This document shows positions 1 to 12,964 of a stretch of 64,000 nucleotides of DNA, in pieces. Within the stretch, counting starts at the first letter, position 1; every line of letters begins with the position of its first letter. Below the pieces are notes generated by a model that was given only the letters and a program-made list of their open reading frames with translations, had not been told where the DNA came from and did no database searches. Position numbers and translations under genes: made by a program. Source of the stretch: Tetrahymena thermophila SB210 (Eukaryota; Ciliophora; Oligohymenophorea; Hymenostomatida; Tetrahymenidae); assembly GCF_000189635.1 (NCBI RefSeq), contig NW_002476082.1, positions 62,001 to 126,000 of the forward strand, given 5' to 3'.

Positions 1-1
1 A

Positions 2-454
2 TATGATTTATAAAATGCAGAGTAAAATATAAGTACTCCTATGTATGCATAACCTAATGGTTTAAATATGCATAATTAAAATGAGGTTAATATAGGTCAA
101 TCAGATGATTCTATTACTTCAATTAGCCTAGCACAATTAGATTTAGAAAAATTAGTAAATCATTTGTTTGACGGGAATCAAGATCAGCCAAGTGAGTATG
201 ATAGTTTTGTAAAGTATAAAAATTGCCCTTAAGAAGGATTGAATGATTATATATTTATTCAATTTAAGGCTGCTTCAAAAATTTACTAGCTTCATGTATA
301 TAAGATAAAGTAAGATGAAAAGTACTTTAGTGAAGTTTACAAATTTAACGAATTAAAAAAAAATGTAGAGAAAAAATTACAAACAAAAAAACCGCGTAGC
401 ATGAATACTATTGTGCTTTAAGCTGATATAATTAATTACTTTGTTGCTTGGTGA
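2..454 (+). CDS. Lipid-anchor-family protein, C-terminal part (5' end outside window)
   Basis: The frame is open from base 2 to the TGA at 452-454 when TAA/TAG are read as Gln. The first in-frame Met is at 41-43, but the frame runs to the window edge, so the true start and any N-terminal cysteine motif may lie upstream. The first ~55 residues are polar. The last ~75 form a compact block with hydrophobic strands (YIFIQFKAAS, then YQLHVYKI), a basic helix (FNELKKNVEKKL) and a final aromatic stretch (IINYFVAW). This block closely resembles the end of the minus-strand gene at 34822-35475 (HLHAYKI..., ...IIHYFLL) and more weakly the ends of the genes at 1576, 3386 and 5006. Function is unknown; a lineage-specific family is inferred. 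Confidence 0.7.
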
Positions 455-1575
455 TGTTTGTAATCTTCAAAAACTATTTAAATTATATAGGAGAACTTAA
501 TTTATAAATATTAATGTAATTCTTAAATATTATACTAAATTATTAAAAGATTTGTTTTTGATTGATTTCCTTACTTAATTTAAATTGAGGTTATAAAAGA
601 AAATTAAGTAAAAATTTTTAGCTTTGTCATTTTGTTTAATGTAAATATTACCTATGTCTGTCTGTCTATAATTTATGAATGTGAAAATATAAAAATTACA
701 TTTTTTTCTTTTTAATTAAATTTAAACATGAATTTTTGTAAACACATTTTCAGCTTTAAAAAATTTTTTAATTCTTTGAATGAATGAACTGCTATCATAT
801 TTAAAGAGTATTTTAATAATAATACATGCAATCTAACTTAAATAAATTCATTTTATATTAAAATTACAGATTTTAAGTGAGCACTTTCTTAAGAAACAGT
901 AAAATGGTAAAAATTAAAGAAATAGTCATTTCTTTTTCAATCGGTTAAAATAAATAACTGAAAAATGAAAATCTAGTTAATTGGGTTTGTTTGTGTGAAA
1001 CTTATTTATATATTCCTTTTGAAATGAATGGATTAATTTAATTCTTCAAGAGCTTATAGATACTTTTAACTATTTTGAATTTTTTTTTCCCTTCTATTAA
1101 ATTTACAAATATTTCAAAATTTAATTAAAAATTTTTTATTTTTTTGATTTTTAAGAGTGGTAAATATTATTCATTCTAGCTAAATAAATCTAGATCAGAT
1201 ATTGCCCTAATTGCTGGAATAAGAAATAATATATTGATGAAATTTTTCTAATTTTATGAGAGTAGGTAGATATGATAAAAATTGTTTAAATAAAAATATT
1301 TTAACTCAAAAGAGTTTTTCTTGCCTATAAAGTTTAAATATAAATTTTAGAGTCTTAGCTTTATTACTCAGCTTAAGCATATAATTTTTGAAAAATGACG
1401 GAATAATTAATTATTAATTCTTTTATAATAAAATAAATACAATTAATTTCAATTAAAATATTGAGTTAAGAAATATTTATATAATTTTTAATTTTGAAAA
1501 AAATTTTATTTGAAGAAAAGTACAAAATTATCTATCCACCTTCTTTTTTTATAAAGCAGCTTTTTAAAATTAAAA
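455..1575. other. Intergenic, AT-rich
   Basis: About 1.1 kb of A/T homopolymer runs with TGA in all frames and no coding-like composition on either strand. It presumably holds the 3' UTR of the first gene and the promoter of the gene starting at 1576. A short (tctg)n run lies near 655-668. No RNA gene was recognised. Confidence 0.6.
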
Positions 1576-2421
1576 ATGTCTAATGAATTTTGTTATTGTT
1601 TTGATTCAAAAAAAAAACATGCAACAGCAAAATAAACTACAACTAAAAAAAAAAAAAGAAATAGTTTATCTCGTTTAGAAGAATAACCCCATTACCAAGA
1701 TTCAAAATAGGTTTAAGAAAATAAATAAAATACTACATCAATAGGATCTATTGATCCAAATTAATATCTTTCAGAAATATAAAATATAAAAACTATTATT
1801 TAAGAACTTAGAAATGATGTCTAATAATTAAAAGAAGAGAAAGATAACATAGAAGAGTAAAAACATTCATAGTTTCAGAATTCACCTTTTGCTTCGAATT
1901 CAACTTACTAATATATTTTAAATCCATTAAAAAGCTAAACAGATAATATTCTTTAGCAAAAAATGTTAAAATCCAATAATATTGAATATAATAAATAGTC
2001 AAGCTAAGTCCGTTCATCTTTAAGTAAACAAAGTTTCTCCTTTTAAAGTGTTAAAGATGCTGTAAGAGAATACAAACTTAATGATACCGCTTTTAATATT
2101 TTAAAGGGATAAAATGATTAGCAGGAATAAATTTAACCTATAGTGTATGAGAGTACCTTAAATAGCAAAAATGTTTTAGAATTATAATTTAAAATCAAAG
2201 AAGTTAATTATAAAATGTATGCTTAGATTAAAAACTAGGATTATGATCAAAATTATTTACATGACAAGCTTCAAGAATATTAAAATATTTATTTGGATAA
2301 TGAATAAGGAGTAGTTGAAACCAAAAGATTTGGAAAAGAATTTTTAGAATATTTGATCCTTAATGTTACTACAAAAAAAGATGAAGTCTGCTCAGATCCC
2401 TTAATGCTTTAATTTGAATGA
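1576..2421 (+). CDS. Putative acylated small protein of the lipid-anchor family, 281 aa
   Basis: Single exon, ATG at 1576, TGA at 2419-2421, 281 codons, with many in-frame TAA/TAG (Gln). The N-terminus MSNEFCYCFDSKKKH has two cysteines followed by a basic patch, a typical context for palmitoylation (inference). Residues ~70-90 predict a short coiled coil (IIQELRNDVQQLKEEKDNIE). The middle is Ser/Asn/Gln-rich and probably disordered. The C-terminal ~90 residues start with VLELQFKIKEVNYKMYAQIK and match the strand-helix pattern of the neighbouring family members. It is one of four same-strand family genes in the first 5.5 kb. No known domain recognised. Confidence 0.75.
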
Positions 2422-2425
2422 AAAA

Positions 2426-2456
<31 letters not shown>

Positions 2457-2476
2457 ATAGATAAATAAATATACTA
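2422..2476. repeat. (AAAT)n microsatellite
   Basis: Directly after the TGA of the preceding gene comes about a dozen AAAT/AAATA units with one GATA interruption, in the 3' UTR or flank. Shorter runs of the same type recur at 4015-4035, 13598-13620 and 29683-29775. Confidence 0.85.
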
Positions 2477-3385
2477 ACTAACTAATTGATTGATTTATCA
2501 ATCTTTATTTTTAATTGAATCTCAGCAAATTTATTTTTTAAATTTCTAAAATATTATTTATTTTATTGATACTATAATAGTTATCTATTACATAGTCTGA
2601 CTTAAAAATTTTATGATTTTAATAAATTTCTCAATAAAAGCGATGTATTATATTAACTTAAATAAATATTTAAATAAGCAAAAAATTATTTATTTTATAA
2701 GTAATTTTTAAATTAATAAATACTTCTAATAAAATTTTAATTTCTTAATTAATTATTTATTTATTAATTTATGAGATTTTAATTTTTTTTAAAGCAATTC
2801 TATCTATATTTTTATTTAACTTTACTATTCCATAATTATTTAATTATTTCATATTAAAAATATTTTTTTTTTAATAATCTGTGTTTTAATTTTTTATATT
2901 CTGATTTTTTTAAAATTGAGAAAAAAATTTTTTTTAATTATTATTTAAATTAATTTTTTAATAAAAAATAAATCTAATTTGAATAATTTATATTTTTAGA
3001 AATTAATTGTGTAAAACTTTAATTAAAGAAACATAATTAAATATATTTTAATCAAAAAGATGATTATTCAATTTTAGAACTTTTTATATATTTTTAGCTT
3101 ACAGAGTTTTCTTTTTGGAATGAATATATTAATACTACACTTGATATTAGAGATATTTAATTACTAACTATAAACACAAGAAGATTTTCTTTATAATTTG
3201 AAATTATTTATTATCTTTTAAAATGCGTGTAAATACATTTTGGTATTTTAAATTAAGAAATCTAAAAGAAATAATTGGAAAATCAGTAACTAAGTAGGTA
3301 TAAGTGTTCAAAAAAATAATAATTTTTTGATTTAAAGATTTTTGCAATCTAGTCAATTAATTTAAGTTTTTAAAAGCAAAGATTA
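2477..3385. other. Intergenic, AT-rich
   Basis: Low-complexity A/T sequence with no supported exon. It separates the 1576 gene from the next family member and should contain the promoter of the gene at 3386. Confidence 0.6.
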
Positions 3386-3976
3386 ATGAGCTGCTTTTGT
3401 AAGGATGATAATAAAGAACCGGTTTTGATGCAATCAATCAGCTCTAAAATGAAGAGCAGCACAGGCTTAAGATATAGTGACTAACTAGTTGTAAATCATG
3501 TAATAGAGAGCAATTTAGAAAATAATAATCCAAACTAGCGATTAGAATGCTAAACTTTGATAGAAAAGGATGAAAAAAGCGAGGAAGGAAGCAACTTATT
3601 TATTAATAGAGAAAGAGACTATAGTAGCTTTATAATTTAAATTGCAAAAAGTTTCATGTAGACAGCATAATAACCAAACTTTACCTTTCCTCCTGGATTA
3701 ATGATTAATAGCATACAATATATCGATGAAAATATAATTGAAATATAATACAAAATATTTGATACTGAATACATATTTAATGGCAAAGAATATTAGAACT
3801 AATAAGATTTCGACTTATTAGATGATCTCTTATTGCAATACAAAAAGAATTTCATAGGAAATAATTCCGTTAAATCAAAAGTTGGTTACGATGAAACAGG
3901 AAATTAAATAATTTACTTTATAGCTAAAACTACTTATCCATATTAACAGAGTACTATAATTAAAGAAATCAAATGA
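3386..3976 (+). CDS. Putative acylated small protein of the lipid-anchor family, 196 aa
   Basis: Single exon from ATG 3386 to TGA 3974-3976. The start MSCFCKDDNKEP carries Cys3 and Cys5 in the first five residues, a likely S-acylation signal (inference). A polar middle follows, then from about residue 118 a block reading IDENIIEIQYKIFDTEY, LLDDLLLQYKKN and QIIYFIAKTTYP. That order (strand with Y-K, amphipathic helix with YKKN, final aromatic strand) is also seen in the genes at 2, 5006 and 34822. No enzyme motif is visible. Function unknown. Confidence 0.75.
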
Positions 3977-5005
3977 ATAAAAAATTTAATCAATTTTGTA
4001 ATACGCAAAAATTAATAAATAAATAAATAAATACTAACCAATAAAAAAACTACTCTTACATATATTTTATATATTAAATAATATAGAAATTTATTAAATA
4101 ATTACAATCAATCATTCATTGCCTTATTTTATTGTAAAAAATTGCATTAAACCTAACAAATTAATTAATTAATAGAATATTAACACAAATTCTATCTCTT
4201 TTCATTTAATCACGTAAAATAGCGTCATATAGTTTTTACCAGTTCTTTTACTTATTTTCTATTAATTTATCTTTATTAATTCATTACGAAATATTTCTTA
4301 TTTCTCATTTATAGTTAGCTAGCTAAGGAATTTTTATTTTATTACATACTTATGTTAGAAATTATCACTTTACTTTACAATCTATTAAATTATTTATTTA
4401 TTTTACTTTTAATTTTGTTTACTTAACTAAACAATCAATTACTTAGATTTCTTTATCTTCTAACAAGCTGACTTATTATTTTAATTTTAAAGTATTAAAA
4501 GAATTTAGTTAAGTTAAAAAAAAACCACTTTATATCCGATGTTTACATATAATTAAATAATAAAATTTTGAATTACTTTTTATTTTATGAGTACCATAAT
4601 ACCTTCAAAATCTTAGCGCTGCAGATTTATAGGTTTGGCTGGTTTTGAGAATTTAATCTTCGCAATCTCTATATTTTTCTGCGAATTACGAATTATGAGG
4701 TATAAGGGATTACAGTAATATTTCTTATTTCTAATAAGACATAAAATATTTTAAAAGTTATCAACAATTTATAGCTAAAAATCTTTTCTATAAATAGATT
4801 TTTATTAATAAATTTTAGTTTTACTATATTCAAAGAAAATTAATCAATATTTTGGGTAAGCAAGATATATCCATGCTTATTTTTAAAACAAAAAGTATTT
4901 AATCATAATAAAAGAATATGTTTGCTCATAAATATAAATAATTAAGCAATTAAAGTTGAAAAAAAAATAAATAGAAGAAACTTGTATATAAATAATTAAG
5001 TAAAA
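3977..5005. other. Intergenic, AT-rich
   Basis: About 1 kb without a supported gene. Around 4590-4690 the composition is slightly richer in G+C, but every frame is interrupted by TGA and no splice-compatible exon was found. It likely includes the promoter of the gene at 5006. Confidence 0.55.
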
Positions 5006-5461
5006 ATGGGTAGTTTATGTAATAAAAATAAAATGGAAATTTCAACAATAAGATAAACAGTTAATATATAATAACCTTAAGAATATAGGGATACCATTCT
5101 AGGAAGTTAATTGATGATGAATAGACCAACTTTACCTTATTCTTCATATGAATATTTAGATCAAATCTAAAATCATATAAACTCATGCTATACTGCTAAA
5201 AAGGATATTTTAAATTCACTTCCTGATGGAGTGTAAATAATTTAAAACAATCAAAACGATTCAGGTGAATTAAATCTAATAGATTTTAATTATTTAGACT
5301 TAAAGTACACTCTTGTTTATCAGTAGCCATTGATTTATCATTCGTTATCTAAAGCATTATTAGAATACAAAAAAAATGGTAAAAAAATTTCTTCTTTGTA
5401 ATCTTTCCCTGAGGAATAAGATAATGATTTTGGATATTTTATAGTCTAATAAGATGAATGA
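5006..5461 (+). CDS. Putative N-myristoylated small protein of the lipid-anchor family, 151 aa
   Basis: Single exon, ATG 5006, TGA 5459-5461. The N-terminus MGSLCNKNK has Gly2, Ser3 and Cys5, which fits an N-myristoylation plus palmitoylation signal, so plasma or ciliary membrane attachment is inferred. The C-terminal half (FNYLDLKYTLVYQQP, then SKALLEYKKNGKKISSL, then FGYFIVQQDE) parallels the C-terminal block of the other family members; it is the shortest copy. No catalytic motif. Function unknown. Confidence 0.75.
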
Positions 5462-6310
5462 GGAGCTCATTCATAAAAGTAATAAGATGAATTAATTGTG
5501 AACTTTTGTTGAATTGATAATATAATTTCAAATAAATTATGTAAAAATTGCTTTTAATTTATTTATTTATAAGATTTCAAAATTAAAAATTATTAAATAT
5601 TTATATAAAAAATATACTTGTGGTTATTTATATTCACTATTTTACTCTAAAAGACTCTTTTTATTTTATTTATAGTTAGTTAATTTAAAAAAATTATTTC
5701 TTCTAAATTTTAATTTTATAAAAACACTTTCTTTACAAATTTTCTTTATCAAAAATACTTTTTTGAAAGTATCATAATTTGTCTTCAAAATAAAGTTTAT
5801 TTCAAATATTGTTTCGCTTGGTTCTACTTACGACTAATTAAAATCTTAGTTAAGCTAAAGATCCTAATTTATATTGTTTGAATACTTCAAAAATAATCCA
5901 TACATTTAGTATTAGCTTTTTCTTATTTGTAACATACTAAAATATTTAAAAATAAATAATTAAATAATTTAAAATACATTTATTCTTTCATAAAATTTTA
6001 GTTAAGCTAAAGACTCTAATTATTATTATTTGAATACTTAAGAAAATCTCCATCCATTTACATTTGTAACATACTAAAATATTTAATAATAAGTAAGTCA
6101 ATAATATAAAAAATATGTTAATTCTTTCATATTAATTTTAACAAAAAATCTTTATCAAATTTTTGCTCAGATTAATTTTGTTTTTGTTTTTTTAAAAAAA
6201 CTTAATAATACAGATTCGCTTTTTATTTTTGTTGATAGCTAGTAATTCTAATTATTAAATAATAATATAATTTAAATAACTAAATATTTTCAGATTAGAT
6301 AAAATTAAAG
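5462..6310. other. Intergenic with a decayed direct duplication
   Basis: No supported exon. The right half contains the imperfect tandem duplication annotated at 5842-6140. The last ~150 bp upstream of the ATG at 6311 is the likely promoter and 5' UTR of the first PH/papain-like gene. Confidence 0.6.
5842..6140. repeat. Imperfect tandem duplication, period about 153 bp
   Basis: Two diverged copies begin with TTAGTTAAGCTAAAGA at about 5845 and 5998. Both continue with TTTGAATACTT, a CATACATTTA/CATCCATTTA segment, TTTGTAACATACTAAAATAT and TTATTCTTTCATA-type sequence in the same order. The right copy has small deletions. It is non-coding; function unknown. Confidence 0.8.
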
Positions 6311-9235
6311 ATGGAAGATAAAAACCAAGCTGATAAAGATGCTGAAGAAGAGTAATTAAAAGCAGATATTAAAAATTTAATGTTTAACAAATAGCATCAC
6401 GCTAAAAATTTCTTTTTGAGTGATAGCGTAGATATAATAATTAGAAAGAATATTATAAAGCTGATTGAGCAAGAATTAGAAATGTTGCAACAAGGCAACA
6501 TCTAAGATATTGTATAAAATATAGGTAATTTATAAAAAAAAAACTTTGAAGTATATATTATAAATAATAAAAGAAATTCAATAGCATTTGAATATTTTAA
6601 GCATGTTTAAATTAGAAAAAAATAACACTTTTTTAAAGTATATTAATGATAAAAATGAAATCAAAATAAATTTAACTTATCAAAACGAGATACATTTTAA
6701 AATTTAGTTTTAATGAATAAATAGATTAAGAAAATAAAAAAGAAATGATTGAAAATGAATTGAAAAATGCAATGAAAAATTAAAAGGGACCTATGGAATA
6801 AAGGAAATCATAAATTTTAAGAAGCTAATGGATTATGAATACTGTAAGGAGCAATAATAAAACATAACAATTAGATTTAGAACAAGATGAGCAAGAATAA
6901 GAATCAAATTAAGATAAAAAGAGATCTAAAGGTTCAATAGAGTCAATAGAATCAGAAGATGAAGATTAAAATATAATTTAAGGAAAATTAATGAAAAAAA
7001 ACGACGGTTTGCTAAAGAGATGGAAAGTAATTTATATTATAAAGCTTAGAAGTAGAAATTTATACAAATTCTACACTTTTTTTATAATTTTAAAAGAAAT
7101 ATTTTTGCACTTTAAATGATGAAAAATTCTGCATCTATGAAGAAAAAAAGGACAATAAAAATCAATTAGATTATGATCTGTAACTATGCATTAATTTCTA
7201 GCATTTATCCTGTGAAATTGAAGTAGCATAATTTTAAAAAATTATAATATTTACATTAAAAATAAAAAATTTAATTAGAAAATTGAGAAGAAGAACTAAA
7301 TTGTTATCACAATAAAGAACTAGAAAAAAAAATTTAAACTAAAAGAATCTCCAGATAGTGAGAAGAAGTTGGAAGAGTGGTTTTCGAGAATTAAATAGGT
7401 TATAGAAGATAATAAATAAATAAGATCAAAATAAAATATTAAACCTGATAAAGCTAGTTAATACATAAAGGTAATTTTTTTAAAATAAACTAATTAAGTT
7501 TCTAAAAATTGGTTGGATCTCAGACTAAATTTATATTAAGTGTATTAAAAAAAGAAAATATTATTTATTAAATAAATTTTATTTTTATTTCAAAAAATTT
7601 CAAATGACAATCAACAATTAAAAGTGCATTTATTATCAAATTTAAATTTTTTAAAGGAATTTAGATCTTGTAAAATAAATGAAATTCAACAATTAAAAAT
7701 GAATTTTTTATCAAATTTATATTTTTTAAAGGAATTTATATCTTATAAAAAAAAAAATAATCTTTAAATTAGAAAAAATAATTTAAAGAAACATAAATAA
7801 ATTAATAAATTTGAATGTAAGAATTATTTTAATTAAATAAAATAAATAATTAATGAATTGAGTAAGTAAATTTAACAAAATTTACTTAATAAAACAATCT
7901 AACTGAAGACTTACTTAATTTTAAGTAACTTGAATCTAAGAAAAAGATGTATTTTTTATTTGAATTAAAATTTAAAATATTCTATAAAAAATGTATTAAT
8001 TATTTGAATTTTTTTAAAAAGTAAAATTGTTTGAGAAGTTAACTATACTTTTCAAAAAATAATCATGGAGCAAAATATAAGAAAATATTAAATTTTTATA
8101 ATTTTCAATTTATTTTAATAAAATTTAGATATTCTAAACCTGTTCTATTGTTTATGTTAATTTCTCTAATGAGTTTATTAATAAAATAAAATAGAGTGAC
8201 ATAATTAATGAAGAGGAGTTTCTCTAAATTGCAAAAACTGGAGACATCCTACTATTTAAGTATACATTCTTTGTTATAATTTAATGTTTAGAAGATATTT
8301 TTACTATTTTTTAAATTTTAGGACAAATAACTTTAATGCGAAGCTCTAAAGAGCAACAACTATTAGTAATTATGGTAAATAATAGTAAATTTTATACACT
8401 ATTTTAATTAATTTATTAAAAAAAGATCACGTTGGTATTGTTATTAAGTTAAAAGACAACGTAGTGAGAGTATTCGATGCATAGTTAGAAGATGGTGTTT
8501 CTATTCAAGAATGGAATTATTTTATTAAAATCAATGATTTGTTTGAGAAGTAATTACTTATTTCTATAACTTGAATAATTTTATAAAAGCCTATTTTCTT
8601 CATGAATTTAAATATATTAATTAAAAATTAATAATTTTATAAGGGTGGTTTTGAGGTAACTAAACTATGACAAATTGAAAACAGTCTTACCTGATTTTTA
8701 CTAATTTGTTTTGGTAATTAACTATTTCTTATATTATTCCTAGTTTTTATTTTTTAAATTCAATTTCTCTAAAAATAATTTGGAAGTCAAACAAAAAAAT
8801 ACCCTTAGTATTAATTACATTTATCAATCAATATATTATGTAAAAATAACTTTTTTTTAACATAAAAAGAGCAGTTTAGGACAAAAATATGATATTAGTG
8901 TCAGTAAACTAATGAAAAAGAGATCATCTGTACTTAATGATGCCAGCAGAGAAGACGGTTACTTTTGTTCTGAACTAGCAGCTAAATCATTTAAAGTTTT
9001 AGGTTTAATAAACCCTAATAAATCTTCGTGCTAGTATTGGCCAAGTAATAATTTATTTCTCAAATTATTTAATTTTATTAAAAAAAACATGAAACACAAA
9101 TAAGGATCATTTTCAGAATAATATGAAAGCGAACTAAATTTATATGAAGGTGTCAAGCTTGATAAAGAACGTCCTATACTCTTAAACAGGCATATTTTCC
9201 ATGATGTATAATAAGAAAATGAGAAAAGTGATTGA
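6311..9235 (+). CDS. PH domain + permuted papain-like (YiiX/C92-type) protein, copy A, 483 aa
   Basis: Ten exons, phase-consistent throughout: 6311-6524, 6725-7026, 7097-7222, 7279-7470, 8195-8259, 8322-8374, 8426-8549, 8644-8713, 8870-9044, 9105-9235. Residues 1-150 are acidic and polar. A PH domain spans ~152-258: it opens with QGKLMKKNDGLLKRWKKYF and has the conserved C-terminal helix Trp (Trp248 in EEWFSRI). The C-terminal domain starts with a GDILLF motif (~294), has a DHVGIV motif with candidate catalytic His319 and a YFCSEL motif with candidate nucleophile Cys415. His before Cys is the circularly permuted NlpC/P60 order (YiiX/C92, LRAT-like). Such folds cleave or transfer acyl or amide groups; together with a PH domain, action at a phosphoinositide membrane is inferred. 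The 5' edge of exon 5 could lie slightly upstream. Paralogues at 12965 and 20711. Confidence 0.8.
7612..7751. repeat. Direct repeat inside intron 4 of copy A
   Basis: Two ~64-bp copies, about 76 bp apart start to start: CAACAATTAAAA(G/A)TG at about 7612 and 7688, each continuing through TTATCAAATTTA, TTTTTTAAAGGAATTTA and ATCTT(G/A)TAAAA. They differ at only about six positions, so the duplication is recent relative to other intron sequence. The host intron (7471-8194) is the longest in this gene. Confidence 0.8.
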
Positions 9236-12200
9236 TTTTATTCTTTTTTTTTGACTTAAGAAGTTCTTAAAGCATTGAGACAGTTTTTTGTTGTTTTCAT
9301 GTTTGAAATGGTTTTTAAATAAAACTTTAATTATTATCAAAAAATAAAAATTTTAAATTAAATATTTTAGTTTAATAAAAATGTATTTCTTTTAGAAAAT
9401 AAAGTATCAATTTGATAATAATTAATAAATAAATAAATTCACTAGATAAGCTTTAAAATTAACTAGAATGTGAGAATATATGTATCTAGATATTTATCTA
9501 ACCTAAATTAATTTCATATAAAACTTGAATTTTTTTAAATCTATAATTAGTTTATTAAATGTATAAAAAGAAGATTAATGTTAATTAAAGTTTTGAATAA
9601 GGAAATCTTTTTGCACAATTATTGATTTGTAAGAACATTTATTAAAGTGTAAAATAAGTGAATAATTCAATTTTTATTTACTTTTATAAATAGCTTTAAT
9701 TTTGAAGTTCTAAGCTTTTGTTCTATCAAAATTATAATTTAGTATTTTAATTAGGATTATATGTATTTTTATAATTTAAATATCTTTAAATCTCTTATCA
9801 AAATTCAGTTAATTTTTATCATAGATAAATTTCTAGCAGAATTATTTTACAACTGAATGTTATTTTTAATAATTTATGTTATTTCTTTGAATTAAAATAT
9901 ATTTATTTATTATGTTACACACATAATGTGATCATAAGAGATTTTGTTTGATTGAATTTTGAGGGAGTAAACTAAATATGTAGTATTTTTCAAGCTAATT
10001 TGCTCAATAAAATGCTTAATATTGGCATAATTTAATTGTTTTCTTTAAATTTATGAAATTTTTTATCAGTCTAATAGCTCAAAAATTGAAAGAATTTTTA
10101 TAAATATTTAAAATTTTAATGTATTTTTAAATTTTATTCTTAATTTTAAAAGTTGTTTAAAAACGATGTAACCATTAATTCATTAATAAGAGTAAAAAAA
10201 AATATTGATCAAGTTTATATAATTTATTAGAAAAATGTTTAGTTCTAGTCACTGTTTTAATTTAATCAAGAGTCCCTCACTTTTATAAAGCAAAAGATAG
10301 AAGAATATATATCTTAGATATTTTATATTTTCTTTGACAAAATTAATTCAAATAATGAATTTCTCTCAAATGTTTGCAGATCAAATCAGAAGGTTTATTT
10401 GGGATAGAAAAAAGTTTATCTTATTTATAGTTTACAATTGAAGCAAAGTTTTTGAGAATTTTAAGAAAGGCCTTATCTGCTGTTAGTAAAAATATCTTTG
10501 CAAATTAAAAATATTTAAAAAAAAGTTTAAGGTGTATTTTAGTACAATTTTAATTAGAAAAGGGTTGAAGAAAAGTAATAAAAATTATTATTATCACCTT
10601 TTCTTGTGACTCCATATTTCAATTAATCACATTTCTAGTTATTTATCATACTAAATATCTATCACTAATTTAAATACTTAAAATTTGAGAGAAATTATGA
10701 ATACACTTTTTAATTTCACGAAAATTTCGATTGGAAGAATTTGGTGGAATTGATGATGTGAGTGACATTTATGATTAATGTTGCTAGCATTAAAGTCTAT
10801 TCACGTTTTTTATATGAAATTAATACATAAATAAATAAAATTGCATATTATTTTTATATAAAATGCAAAAAAAAAAATTATAAAATTTCTAAAAAAGAAG
10901 AAGTAAGTTAGTAAGATAAGAAAAATTATTAAGTAAAAAATTAATGGTCTACCAAGCACAGAATGACATAATATTACATTTTTTGCTTAATTACTAAATA
11001 CTTTTTATTTTTATCAATAATTTATGTGTCTTTAGTGTTCCGAATAGATCAGACTAAAAAAATCTTAATAAAAAGAAATAAATTTGATTTCATAATATAT
11101 CCGTTCAAGCGATTGATACCCACTTGAAAAATTGCAAGGATTAGCTTATTCAAAGAAATCCCTATTTGTGAGTTATTTTTATTAGTCCATCCAATTAAAT
11201 GATTGTATTAATAAAAGCTTAATTTATAAATGAATATAAAAACTATACTATTTATTATTTATGCGCAATAAAATTATGTCATTTATTTCTATGTTAGCAG
11301 AGTTTTTTATTTAAGTGTCATGAAATTGCTTATTTTTGCTAAAAAACTCCTATTTACTAACAGGAGATTTAATATGAAAATTAAATTTTATTTTTTTATT
11401 GATAGAAAATGAAAGTTAAATACTTAGACCCTTCTATAAATATCTTTTTAGTAAATACTTAATATGATTTGATTATTCAAAAAAGAATTCCCCTTTGTAC
11501 TTTACAAATTTTTCGAGTTGATATAAATAAATTTCTTAATTTAAAGATTTAAAATATATGGTGAGTAATGGATATTAAGAATATCTCAAATACATCAAAT
11601 GGTTAATTTGGAGTGGCCGAAAAACGCTGATGTTTTGCATTCACAACTTCAATTAGGTAAATTTACATTAATTAAATCGCAAATACCGAATAAAAAATTT
11701 TTTCAATATTTTTATGCTTTTAAATAGGATTTTAGTTTTCATTTAAATTATTTTCTAGATTTTTGTTGTTTTTTGAAAATAGTTTTTGAATTAAAATCTA
11801 CCCATCGTATTTTTAAATTGAGTGGTATCTAGAAATTTAGCAAGCAGTATGCTTGTACTACCTTGGGAAATAAATAAATTTAGTAAGGTAATATTTTAGA
11901 AAAATCAAATTCGCAGAATATATGAATAATCTTTCCTTTCACAGATACAAATAATTTCTCTAAAAATATGAAAATTAAAAATAGCAATTTTGATCTATTC
12001 AGCACTTTGATCAATATAATTTTTAAAATTGCCAATATAGAGTGCATTTATTCTTTCTTTAATATTCAACATTAATCAATTTTTAGCAAGAGCAGTAAAA
12101 AAAAAATAAGTGAGGAAGCATAAAAAAGGAGCAAAATTTATAAAATGTAGAAAAATATATATTGATATTTTATATTAATACTAAATTATATTTAAATGAA

Positions 12201-12964
12201 TTTACCTTCATAAATGATAGCAATTTAATTTATTTAGATAATTCATATAAAGCTAGCTAGTTCACTTTGGTAAATAATTATAAACTAATTTCCCTTTAAA
12301 AAATAAACTAATTTTGGTTTATAAGTAAGTCATAGACTCACTTTTTTATCTTTCTAAATGTTAAGTAGCTAATCAGCGCTATTAATTTTTTATAGAGTAA
12401 AGTCTTGGTTGAATAATTAATTAGACTGGCTATTTGACTGATTGATTGATTCTAATTATATGATAAAGTTTATATACAAATTAATTATTTTTCGATTTAG
12501 TTCAGACAATTGCTTTAGCTAATAATATTACAATTATTTATCCATGTATTTTGAATGAAAAAAAAAAAAATAATTAATAATTTATTGATTAGAATGCATA
12601 CAAGCTTTCTTGCTTGATTGGTCTTTTGTTTGTTTGTAAGTAAGTATATTAGTTTTTTATATTTAATAAATTTCTTTATTTTTGATTATTGGAAGGCAAT
12701 TAATCGTTTGTAAAATTATAATTGATATTAAAGTAAAATATTCAGAAAGATATAGAGGTCTTCGAAATATCTTCCTAAATTACCTACTAAATAAAACTTG
12801 TATCATTTACTCTATCGTAGAGGATAGATACTAATCGCGAAAATAAAATAAAATTAACTTTCTGTAGAAAAATACTAGCAGCTTCCATATTCAGAATAGC
12901 TTGAGCGAACTCATTTAAATAATATAATTTTTAAATTCCTAAGCATAATTAAGATTGATATTAA
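9236..12964. other. Large intergenic region with a few G+C-richer islands
   Basis: 3.7 kb with no complete gene model. Most is A/T low-complexity sequence. Short islands of more coding-like composition occur near 10716-10760, 11085-11170, 11560-11650 and 11820-11900. The first two end in a GTGAGT sequence and could be relic exons, but I could not join them in frame. 12770-12960 is G+C-richer and is probably the promoter and 5' UTR of the next gene. Confidence 0.5.
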
